A DNA stretch of 6,978 bases. Source: Spirochaetota bacterium (GTDB taxonomy: Bacteria; Spirochaetota; B62-G9). The notes below the pieces were generated by a model. That model was not told the DNA's origin. It ran no database searches and worked only from the letters and a program-made list of their open reading frames with translations. The stretch covers positions 13,466 through 20,443 of the forward strand of contig JALXDB010000213.1 of assembly GCA_026990615.1 (NCBI GenBank). The letters are read 5' to 3'. Both the position numbers and the translations under genes were made by a program. Positions 1-6,050 of the stretch are shown piece after piece; within the stretch, counting starts at the first letter, position 1; each line of letters opens with the position of its first letter.

Positions 1-37
1 ATATATAATTACACTGCCGATTTATATGCTATTTCTA

Positions 38-53
38 TGGCATAATTATTGCT
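38..53 (+). promoter_or_regulatory. Predicted sigma-54 (-24/-12) promoter of the kinase-regulator operon
   Basis: The sequence TGGCAT, then five bases, then TTGCT matches the sigma-54 consensus TGGCAC-N5-TTGCW at all but one specified base. The invariant GG (39-40) and GC (51-52) have the required 12-base offset. The start of transcription would fall near 63-64, just ahead of the GGAGGA ribosome site (65-70), so the leader would be very short. The same bases also contain an extended -10 for a sigma-70-type polymerase (TG at 38-39, CATAAT at 41-46), but no good -35 is seen. Because the operon encodes a sigma-54 activator, autoregulation is the natural inference. Upstream activator sites, if any, lie mostly outside the window. 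Confidence 0.58.
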
Positions 54-77
54 TTGTTTTAAACGGAGGATGATTAG

Positions 78-1289
78 ATGTTTCCGAAAACCTGTATACG
101 AAGTAAAATCCTGGGTGTGATTATTTTTATCGTGATTGCGAACGTTGTTGGGATATATCTTATATGCTATACATTAGAAAATAATGTAATATCCGAAAAA
201 AATTATTCAAAATCTCCCCTGACATATGATTATTTCATGGGGATGGAGTTGACGGGTGATATCAGAAACAGCTTCTTCTTTAACAGGGATTATCCTGTAG
301 TGTTAAAAGACTCCGACATAACCTATTCTATCCAGTTGATTCGCAGGCTTCACCACAGGTTAATATATCTGTTTATAATTACTGGAGCTCTGGGTATACT
401 TATTGCAATATTGATATCAAAGTCGATATCAAAACCAATTTTGAAGATTGCAAGTTCCTATAAATCCAGGCTTAATCCTGATGACATTATAAATGACCTG
501 CAGATATCAAGCTGCAAGGAACTGAACCTGCTGGCACAATCTTTTGTAAAACTGCAGAAGGACCTGATCGAACAGGAGGAAGAGAGGTCGCGGAGGGAGA
601 GTGTAGAGATTACAAAAACACTCGCAGCTGCTATTGCACACGAAATAAAGAACCCGATCAACACAATTGGTCTTACAGTAGATTACATAGAGACAAACTT
701 AAGTCCGAACGATCCCAAAAAGAGATACGAGTTTTTTAAGCTTTTTGAAAATGTAAAGATGGAGATCTCCCGGTTGAACAAGATAGTAGAAGGGTTTTTA
801 AGGCTGACGGTTCAGGATGAGCTGGATTTTAAGGAGATTAATATAAACGAGGTTATTAAGGATGTCGCTTCAAATCTATCGCCTGAGCTGGTAAAAAGCA
901 ACGTCTCATTAATACTGGCTCTTGATGAATCAATATCCTCTGTACTTGCTGATGAGGATAAGATTAAACTTGTTTTTTCGAATTTAATAATAAATGCAAT
1001 TGAAGCACTGCCCAGAGGTGGAGAAATTATTATTTCAACTAAAAAATTTGATGACAGGAAGATAAAAATAGATGTTAGCGATAATGGAGTTGGCATATCC
1101 AGGGAAGATATAAAAAAGATATTTAAGCCTTACTATACAACAAAAAAGCAGGGTTTCGGATTGGGATTGCCGCTTATTCAGAATATAGTTCAGAAACATA
1201 ATGGCAAATTAACAGTTTACAGTGAAAAGGGGAAAGGTACGACCTTTTCTCTATTTTTACCTGTATATGATGAGGTTAACAAGGTTTGA
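78..1289 (+). CDS. Membrane sensor histidine kinase (NtrB/AtoS-like, two-component)
   Basis: A 403-residue inner-membrane kinase that should autophosphorylate and pass phosphate to the regulator encoded directly downstream. Visible order: transmembrane helix about 11-31; an external loop of only about 65 residues; a second helix about 95-114; a HAMP-like linker to about 165; the dimerisation/phosphoacceptor domain with AHEIKNPIN, phospho-His at H188; and the ATPase domain with N-box N306, G1 box DNGVGI (335-340), F box near 348-354 and G2 box GFGLGLP (359-365). All key catalytic residues are present. The sensor loop matches no fold I recognise, so the signal is unknown. The ATG at 78 is well supported: GGAGGA at 65-70 precedes it, and an in-frame TAG sits immediately upstream (75-77). 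The kinase class and its pairing with a sigma-54 activator are typical of NtrB, AtoS and ZraS relatives. The specific role is not deducible. Confidence 0.95.
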   Translation: MFPKTCIRSKILGVIIFIVIANVVGIYLICYTLENNVISEKNYSKSPLTYDYFMGMELTGDIRNSFFFNRDYPVVLKDSDITYSIQLIRRLHHRLIYLFIITGALGILIAILISKSISKPILKIASSYKSRLNPDDIINDLQISSCKELNLLAQSFVKLQKDLIEQEEERSRRESVEITKTLAAAIAHEIKNPINTIGLTVDYIETNLSPNDPKKRYEFFKLFENVKMEISRLNKIVEGFLRLTVQDELDFKEININEVIKDVASNLSPELVKSNVSLILALDESISSVLADEDKIKLVFSNLIINAIEALPRGGEIIISTKKFDDRKIKIDVSDNGVGISREDIKKIFKPYYTTKKQGFGLGLPLIQNIVQKHNGKLTVYSEKGKGTTFSLFLPVYDEVNKV

Positions 1290-2690
1290 ATGATGAACAG
1301 AAATATACTTGTTGTAGATGATGAAGAACTCCAGGCCAACATAATAGCCAACATCCTTGAAAAGGAGGGGTACAGGGTCTGGAAGGCCTATTCGGCAGAA
1401 GAAGCATTGAAAATCATCATTAATGAAGACATAGGAGTTGTTTTAATAGATATGAAGATGCCCGGTATGGGTGGAATGGGTTTTATCAAAAAAACGAAAG
1501 GTATGGGAATAAAATCAAAAATTATTATGATGACGGCCTACGGTACAATAGAAACCGCAGTCGAGGCAATGAAAAATGGAGCATATGATTATATAACCAA
1601 ACCTTTCAGCAAGGAAGAGCTTTTGGTTAATATTGAGAATGCAGTTGATGCCTTTAACCTTGAAGTTGAAAACAGACATCTCAAAGAAGAGCTCCGAAAT
1701 ATATACGAGGATTATAAATTAATCGGCATAAGTAGTTCAATTGAAGAAATAAGAAATATGATAGTAAGGGTAGCCTCAAACGATTCATCCAATGTTCTGA
1801 TAACAGGGGAAAGTGGTACCGGTAAGGAACTTGTTGCAAGGGAAATTCATTCTAAAAGCAGCAGAGCAAAGATGCCTTTTGTTGCTGTGAATTGCTCTGC
1901 TATTCCAGAAAATCTTCTCGAAAGCGAACTTTTTGGTTATGAAAAAGGGGCTTTTACGGGGGCATATACGAAACGCGAGGGAAAATTTAAGGCTGCTAAT
2001 GGAGGAACAATATTTTTCGATGAGATAGGGGATATGCCAATCAATATGCAGGCAAAACTGTTAAGAGTTATTCAGGACAGGGAAGTCACACCGATAGGTG
2101 GAAACAGTTCTTACAAGGTCAATGTTAGAATTATTTCTGCCACAAACAAGGATCTTGAAGAACTTGTTAAAAGAGGGGAATTCAGGGACGACCTTTACTA
2201 CAGGTTGAATGTTGTTCCTATTCATATACCTCCTCTTAGGGAAAGGAAGGAAGATATACCAGTACTTGTAAAATATATCATAGAGAAGTTAAACAGAAAG
2301 ATGAACAAAAATATAAAGGGAATATCAGAAGATATACTATCAATGTTGCTGTCATATGATTTTCCCGGTAATGTTAGAGAGCTTGAAAATATTCTTGAGA
2401 GGGCATTTATTCTGGCCGGTAGAGGGCCTTTGAAAAAAGAGCATTTTCCAATGTTGATGCATTCGGCGAATAAGAGTATTAAGGAAAATTTTGAAATAGA
2501 CACCGATATCGGCAGGGAGGGATTTAATCTGAAGGAAATCTCTAAAAGAGCAAGGGATTATGCTGAGAAGAGAGCAATTGAAGAGGCCCTTGTAAAGACT
2601 GGATGGAACAGATTAAAAGCTGCAAAACTGCTGAATATTGATTACAAGACTTTAAGGACTAAAATAAAGGAACTTGGAATAAAGCCATGA
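1290..2690 (+). CDS. Sigma-54-dependent response regulator, NtrC/AtoC family
   Basis: A 466-residue bacterial enhancer-binding protein that, once phosphorylated, should use ATP to open sigma-54 promoters. The receiver domain (about 5-120) has the acidic pair D10/D11, phosphoacceptor D54, T82 and K104. The AAA+ domain (about 146-375) has Walker A GESGTGKE (173-180), the sigma-54-contacting GAFTGA loop (220-225), Walker B around D244/E245, the SATN sensor (283-286), the arginine-finger stretch FRDDLYYRL (298-306) and GNVREL (360-365). A Fis-type helix-turn-helix occupies about 425-463. It looks intact and of normal length. Its ATG directly abuts the TGA of the kinase gene (1287-1289), which implies one operon and translational coupling. 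AAGG at 1281-1284 is the likely ribosome site. A second in-frame ATG at 1293 has better spacing and could be the true start. Its targets are unknown, but predicted sigma-54 promoters flank it on both sides. Confidence 0.97.
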   Translation: MMNRNILVVDDEELQANIIANILEKEGYRVWKAYSAEEALKIIINEDIGVVLIDMKMPGMGGMGFIKKTKGMGIKSKIIMMTAYGTIETAVEAMKNGAYDYITKPFSKEELLVNIENAVDAFNLEVENRHLKEELRNIYEDYKLIGISSSIEEIRNMIVRVASNDSSNVLITGESGTGKELVAREIHSKSSRAKMPFVAVNCSAIPENLLESELFGYEKGAFTGAYTKREGKFKAANGGTIFFDEIGDMPINMQAKLLRVIQDREVTPIGGNSSYKVNVRIISATNKDLEELVKRGEFRDDLYYRLNVVPIHIPPLRERKEDIPVLVKYIIEKLNRKMNKNIKGISEDILSMLLSYDFPGNVRELENILERAFILAGRGPLKKEHFPMLMHSANKSIKENFEIDTDIGREGFNLKEISKRARDYAEKRAIEEALVKTGWNRLKAAKLLNIDYKTLRTKIKELGIKP

Positions 2691-2729
2691 TAGTTTACAT
2701 TTATTCAGGAAATTTTAGCACATGTTTTC

Positions 2730-2745
2730 AGGTTAGAAGTTTGCA
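2730..2745 (+). promoter_or_regulatory. Candidate sigma-54 promoter of the sigma factor gene
   Basis: The stretch AGGTTA, then five bases, then TTGCA carries GG (2731-2732) and GC (2743-2744) with the exact 12-base offset that sigma-54 requires. The -12 element TTGCA is perfect, but the -24 element is otherwise poor. Transcription would start near 2756, giving a leader of about 25 bases that contains the AAGGAG ribosome site (2768-2773). A competing reading is a sigma-70-type -10, TATAAT at 2756-2761. Its best -35 is the weak TTAGAA at 2733-2738 with 17-base spacing, and its start would lie right at the ribosome site. TTCAGG occurs twice (2704-2709 and 2727-2732), the second copy overlapping the -24 element. 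I see no terminator after the regulator gene, so read-through is also possible. Confidence 0.4.
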
Positions 2746-2780
2746 ATTTATGATGTATAATTTAATTAAGGAGCGTAGTT

Positions 2781-3557
2781 ATGAGAAAGTACAAAAATCT
2801 TGATAATCCGGTAAGAATATACCTAAAGCAGATAGAAAATATTCCTGTTATGACAAGGGAAGAAGAGGAGATCTGTGCAAGAAAGGCTGCTATGGGTGAT
2901 AAAAAGGAGAAGGAGCGTTTAATAGTTTCAAACCTGAGGTTTGTGGTTAGTATTGCGTTGAAGTACCAGAACCTTGGACTGCCCCTCATGGATTTAATAA
3001 ACGAGGGAAATATGGGGTTGCTTAGGGCTGTAGAAAAATTTGATATAAATAAAGGATTCAAGTTTATCTCCTATGCAAGATGGTGGATAAGGCATTTTAT
3101 CCTCAAGGCTATTTTTGAACAGTCTACATCGATAAAATTGCCATTAAAATATGCAAACCAGCTGTCGAAAATGGATAACCTTAATGAGTCTGAGCTTATT
3201 AAAAAGTTAAGAAGAATATACAGGCCTGTATCCCTTGATCAGCAGCTTTCCGATGATTCTAATTCAGATTCAATTGTAGATCTCATAGATGATGATAAAT
3301 ACGATAATCCCGAAAAGGTAGCGGAAAAGGTAAATCTCAAAGAGCTGATAAACGAAGTTCTTGGTAAACTCAAGCCTATAGAGAGGGATGTTATAAGCAG
3401 ACATTTTGGTTTAAATGGGAAAAAACCGTTGACCCTGAAGGAGATCGGCGAAAAGTACAATCTTACAAAGGAAAGGATCAGACAGATAGAGCATGCGGCC
3501 CTCGACAAGCTCAGATACCCGATGGAGAAGAGGAAAATTCTGGATTTTGTGGATTGA
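2781..3557 (+). CDS. Alternative RNA polymerase sigma factor, sigma-70 family, shortened region 3
   Basis: A 258-residue sigma factor without region 1.1, so not a classical primary sigma. Region 1.2 (about 8-40) begins NPVRIYLKQIE. Region 2 (about 47-117) includes the polymerase-binding DLINEGNMGLLRAVEKFD and the melting/-10 reading stretch with W101 and W102. Region 4 (about 185-250) ends in the helix-turn-helix with TKERIRQIE (229-237). Two features are unusual. First, the residues matching E. coli sigma-70 Q437 and T440, which read base -12, are H105 and L108. Second, only about 24 residues separate KLPLKY (119-124) from PVSLD (149-153), against 46 in sigma-70, so region 3 has lost roughly 22 residues. 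Region 4 keeps the -35 contacts, with Lys for R584. AAGGAG (2768-2773) supports the ATG. It probably acts as a stress or developmental sigma controlled by the upstream two-component pair. I do not assign it to RpoS. Confidence 0.92.
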   Translation: MRKYKNLDNPVRIYLKQIENIPVMTREEEEICARKAAMGDKKEKERLIVSNLRFVVSIALKYQNLGLPLMDLINEGNMGLLRAVEKFDINKGFKFISYARWWIRHFILKAIFEQSTSIKLPLKYANQLSKMDNLNESELIKKLRRIYRPVSLDQQLSDDSNSDSIVDLIDDDKYDNPEKVAEKVNLKELINEVLGKLKPIERDVISRHFGLNGKKPLTLKEIGEKYNLTKERIRQIEHAALDKLRYPMEKRKILDFVD

Positions 3558-3567
3558 TTCTATTTAA

Positions 3568-3666
3568 TTGCCCTTTACCAATGAGAATTCTTCTTCAAAA
3601 TATTTAATATCTTTGTTAAATTAACTTCTAATATAAATTATGAGGAATTCTCATCAAAAGGGGCAA
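3568..3666 (+). repeat. Long imperfect inverted repeat covering the transpeptidase ribosome site
   Basis: The arm ATGAGAATTC (3581-3590) is an exact reverse complement of GAATTCTCAT (3645-3654). Three more pairs extend inward (3591-3593 with 3642-3644, one of them G-T). Outside an internal loop (3577-3580 against 3655-3656), TTGCCCTTT (3568-3576) pairs with AAAGGGGCAA (3657-3666) with one bulged G. A 48-base AT-rich loop is enclosed. In RNA read through from the sigma gene, this stem would bury AAAAGGGG (3656-3663), the ribosome site of the next gene. It lacks a terminal U-run, so it is not an ordinary terminator. The right arm is also a near-palindrome by itself (3640-3654, arms ATGAG and CTCAT), and the left arm contains AGAATTCT, so a pair of protein operators about 60 bp apart is an alternative. 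Confidence 0.6.
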
Positions 3667-3668
3667 AG

Positions 3669-5360
3669 TTGGCTGAAGGTTATGATTCTTATAGGGTTAA
3701 TCTATTTGTAAGTGGGTCCTGTTCCGTTTCGAAAGGAAGAGCTGTTGTTTCTTCAGTTTCAAGATGGGCTACACAGTTCGGTATCTCTTTGTTAAAGAGC
3801 GGTGGTAATGCATTTGACGCTGCTTTTGGGGTTGGACTTTCCCTATCGCTTTTTCATCCACAGGCGGGTAATATTGGGGGCGGGGGATATGCCTTGCTTT
3901 TCAAAGCTGATTCCGGTAAGCCCATTTTCATTAATTACAGGGAAAAAGCCCCTATATCAATAGATATAAACAGTTATTTTAAAGCGGATGGAACACTTGA
4001 TCCTGAAAAAAGTTCATTTGGTCCAACCTCCATCTGTGTGCCGGGCAGTGTAAAGGCGTTTTTCTATATGCATAAACGGTACGGAAAACTCCCCTCGAAG
4101 GATATTTTAAGAGAGATAGCAGATTTATCCCTTGAAGGATATCCCCTTACAAAATACCAGGTCGAGTGTTTGAACAGATTGTCTCCGAAACTCTCTTTTT
4201 CGCCGGAATCAAAAAGGATATATGTAAAGGATACGGAATACAAAGAGGGAGATATCTTTGTAAATAAGAACCTGGCAAAAACGTTCGAATTGCTGGCAGA
4301 ATACGGAGAGGATTCTTTTTACAGAGGTGAGATAGCAGATGCGATGGTAAGGGATATTTCTACCAATGGGGGATTTTTATCTTCGGAGGATCTCGCAAAT
4401 TACGAGATAAAAATTGAAGAGCCCATCTATACAGAAATAGGCGGTAAAAAGGTGTGGACGGTTCCGCCTGAAGGAGGAGGAGCTGTTTTAATAAACTTGT
4501 TGAACATACTGGACAATGATGATTTTAAAAATATTGGATACGGAACTGGTGAGTATTATCATAGATTGGCCCAGGCTTTAAAGATTTCTTTTATAAATAG
4601 ATACGCTTATCTGGGGGATGTAGATTATAAATCCAACTCTGAATACAGGAGAATATTTGATAAAGATCAATGGTACAGGGTATACAGAAAATTTTTAAGC
4701 AGGGATGTATCGAGGTCCTACTGGATTGATAGATTCTTTAAAAATAATCGGGATATTCAGCAGGTTAGAGATTATAACACAACCCATTTTTCTATAATTG
4801 ACGATGAAGGAAACGCTGTATCCAATTCCTATACACTTAATTTGAGGTACGGATCGAAGTGGAGTATAGATGGCTACGGTTTTTTAATGAATGGCTCCAT
4901 CGATGCGTTTTCATTTAAACAGGGGGTAAAGAACTATTTTGGTATTCTTGGGAACAGGGCAAATCTTGTATCGCCGGGAAAGAGACCGGCAAGTTCAATG
5001 GCACCGGTTATAGTAACTGACAAAAATGGTGTGTTTGGTCTCATCGGGACTCCGGGAGGTCCTACTATCCCTTCAACTATTTTCAATGTGCTATGGCCTT
5101 TAATAAACAATTTTGATATTTCTCCCGAAAAAGCTGTCTCATCTGGCAGGATACATCATCAGGCATGGCCCGATGAACTTTACCTTGAAAAGGATAAGTT
5201 CCCGGCCAGTTTTGCGGAGGAGATGGCCAGAAGAGGATACAGGATTGAATTTAAAAATGAACCAATTGGAGATGTTCATGCTGTTTTCAGAAGCAGCGAA
5301 GAAGGTGTGTATACGGGGATAAGCGATTATAGAAGAGAGGGAATGTCTATGGCTATATGA
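3669..5360 (+). CDS. Gamma-glutamyltranspeptidase-family Ntn-hydrolase, apparently cytoplasmic
   Basis: A 563-residue homologue of gamma-glutamyltranspeptidase, which hydrolyses or transfers the gamma-glutamyl group of glutathione and related amides. The proenzyme should cleave itself between N370 and T371, the T of TTHFS being the N-terminal nucleophile of a 193-residue small subunit. Residues matching known E. coli active-site positions are present: R91, T389, N391, D412, S442, S443 and G463-G464. A lid-loop segment is also kept (about 417-429). The N-terminus (MAEGYDSYRVN...) has no hydrophobic signal peptide, unlike periplasmic family members, so the enzyme is probably cytoplasmic. The start is a TTG preceded by AAAAGGGG (3656-3663). 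The frame is open upstream to 3585 but offers no ATG, GTG or TTG. Substrate is uncertain: cytoplasmic relatives include YwrD-like proteins and the HpxW oxamate amidohydrolase, so glutathione should not be assumed. Confidence 0.92.
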   Translation: MAEGYDSYRVNLFVSGSCSVSKGRAVVSSVSRWATQFGISLLKSGGNAFDAAFGVGLSLSLFHPQAGNIGGGGYALLFKADSGKPIFINYREKAPISIDINSYFKADGTLDPEKSSFGPTSICVPGSVKAFFYMHKRYGKLPSKDILREIADLSLEGYPLTKYQVECLNRLSPKLSFSPESKRIYVKDTEYKEGDIFVNKNLAKTFELLAEYGEDSFYRGEIADAMVRDISTNGGFLSSEDLANYEIKIEEPIYTEIGGKKVWTVPPEGGGAVLINLLNILDNDDFKNIGYGTGEYYHRLAQALKISFINRYAYLGDVDYKSNSEYRRIFDKDQWYRVYRKFLSRDVSRSYWIDRFFKNNRDIQQVRDYNTTHFSIIDDEGNAVSNSYTLNLRYGSKWSIDGYGFLMNGSIDAFSFKQGVKNYFGILGNRANLVSPGKRPASSMAPVIVTDKNGVFGLIGTPGGPTIPSTIFNVLWPLINNFDISPEKAVSSGRIHHQAWPDELYLEKDKFPASFAEEMARRGYRIEFKNEPIGDVHAVFRSSEEGVYTGISDYRREGMSMAI

Positions 5361-5375
5361 TGTTTCTTGTTGTTG

Positions 5376-5404
5376 TTGGATAAATTTATTAAAATATTTA
5401 AAAT
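5376..5404 (+). promoter_or_regulatory. Possible sigma-70-type promoter before iorB
   Basis: TTGGAT (5376-5381) and TAAAAT (5399-5404) are separated by 17 bases and would start transcription near 5411, about 24 bases before the iorB start. The -10 matches five of six consensus bases, but the -35 matches only three. The region is very AT-rich, so chance matches are likely. No hairpin terminator is visible in the 74-bp gap after the transpeptidase gene, so co-transcription with it remains possible. Confidence 0.33.
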
Positions 5405-5434
5405 AGATATTGAGGCTGGTCTAATGGAGGTTTT

Positions 5435-6025
5435 ATGGAAGGTATATTTAACATTGTAATTGTAGGTGTGGGAGGACAGGGAATTATTCTTGCAAGCAGT
5501 ATACTGGCCGAGGTGGCCCTGTACGGTGGTTACGATGTAAAGACAAACGAGGTTCATGGAATGGCGCAAAGGGGAGGGAGTGTTATATCTCAAATCAGGT
5601 TTGGAGAAAAGGTCTATTCTCCCCTTGTCAAGAGTGGAGACGCGGATATTTTAATCGGACTTGAAAAATTAGAGGCGGTGAGGGGGCTTAAATACTGCAG
5701 TAGATATTCGAAGGTTGTGGTAAATAACAGAAAGATTCCACCGATAACTGTTTCCTCCGGAGATAGTAAATATCCTGATGATAAAGAGATTGAAAGGATC
5801 ATCAAAGATAACATAGAAAACTACTTTTTCATACTGGCGGAAAAAGTGGCCCTCGAGGTTGGAAATATTAGAACAGAAAATGTTGTTATGCTCGGAGCGT
5901 CTTCCAATTTTCTGCCGTTCAGCTCTGAAGATTTTGAAAAAGCAATTAAGAAACTCGTTAAAAAAGAATATATAGATGTTAATATAGAAGCCTTTAACAG
6001 GGGTAGAGAACTTACCTCTAATTAG
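5435..6025 (+). CDS. iorB: Indolepyruvate:ferredoxin oxidoreductase, beta subunit (IorB-like)
   Basis: A 196-residue member of the gamma-type domain family of pyruvate/2-oxoacid:ferredoxin oxidoreductases. The full enzyme converts aryl-pyruvates plus CoA to aryl-acetyl-CoA, CO2 and reduced ferredoxin. The N-terminal glycine-rich motif GVGGQGIILAS (11-21), followed by NEVHGMAQRGGSV (38-50) and YSPL (61-64), is typical of IorB, and the length fits a stand-alone subunit. The protein is expected to be cytoplasmic and has no TPP- or iron-sulfur-binding motifs of its own. Those lie in IorA, which is not encoded in this window. GGAGG (5426-5430) sits four bases before the ATG, slightly close. The aminotransferase 25 bases downstream fits supply of its oxoacid substrate. 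A subunit of another 2-oxoacid oxidoreductase cannot be excluded, but the HGMxQRGGSV pattern favours IorB. Confidence 0.85.
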   Translation: MEGIFNIVIVGVGGQGIILASSILAEVALYGGYDVKTNEVHGMAQRGGSVISQIRFGEKVYSPLVKSGDADILIGLEKLEAVRGLKYCSRYSKVVVNNRKIPPITVSSGDSKYPDDKEIERIIKDNIENYFFILAEKVALEVGNIRTENVVMLGASSNFLPFSSEDFEKAIKKLVKKEYIDVNIEAFNRGRELTSN

Positions 6026-6050
6026 AATATAGAATAGGTGGGGAAACGTT

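Noticed and set aside
3568..3666. Reading the inverted repeat as a Rho-independent terminator of the sigma gene
   Set aside because: The loop is 48 bases, the stem is interrupted, and no T-run follows the right arm.
3585..3668. In-frame upstream extension of the transpeptidase with a hydrophobic run (FFFKIFNIFV), as a possible signal peptide
   Set aside because: No ATG, GTG or TTG exists in that stretch before 3669, and the good ribosome site lies directly ahead of the TTG.
3660..3674. GG and GC at sigma-54 spacing before the transpeptidase
   Set aside because: The match sits on the ribosome site and start codon, so a promoter there could not make the full message; the -12 element also lacks TTGC.
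3711..3725. Possible lipoprotein signal near Cys18 of the transpeptidase (VSGSC)
   Set aside because: There is no preceding hydrophobic helix and the -3 residue is not a typical lipobox residue.
5424..5459. Alternative ATG at 5424 before iorB
   Set aside because: It opens only an 11-codon frame in a different phase that stops inside iorB; the ATG at 5435 starts the conserved protein.
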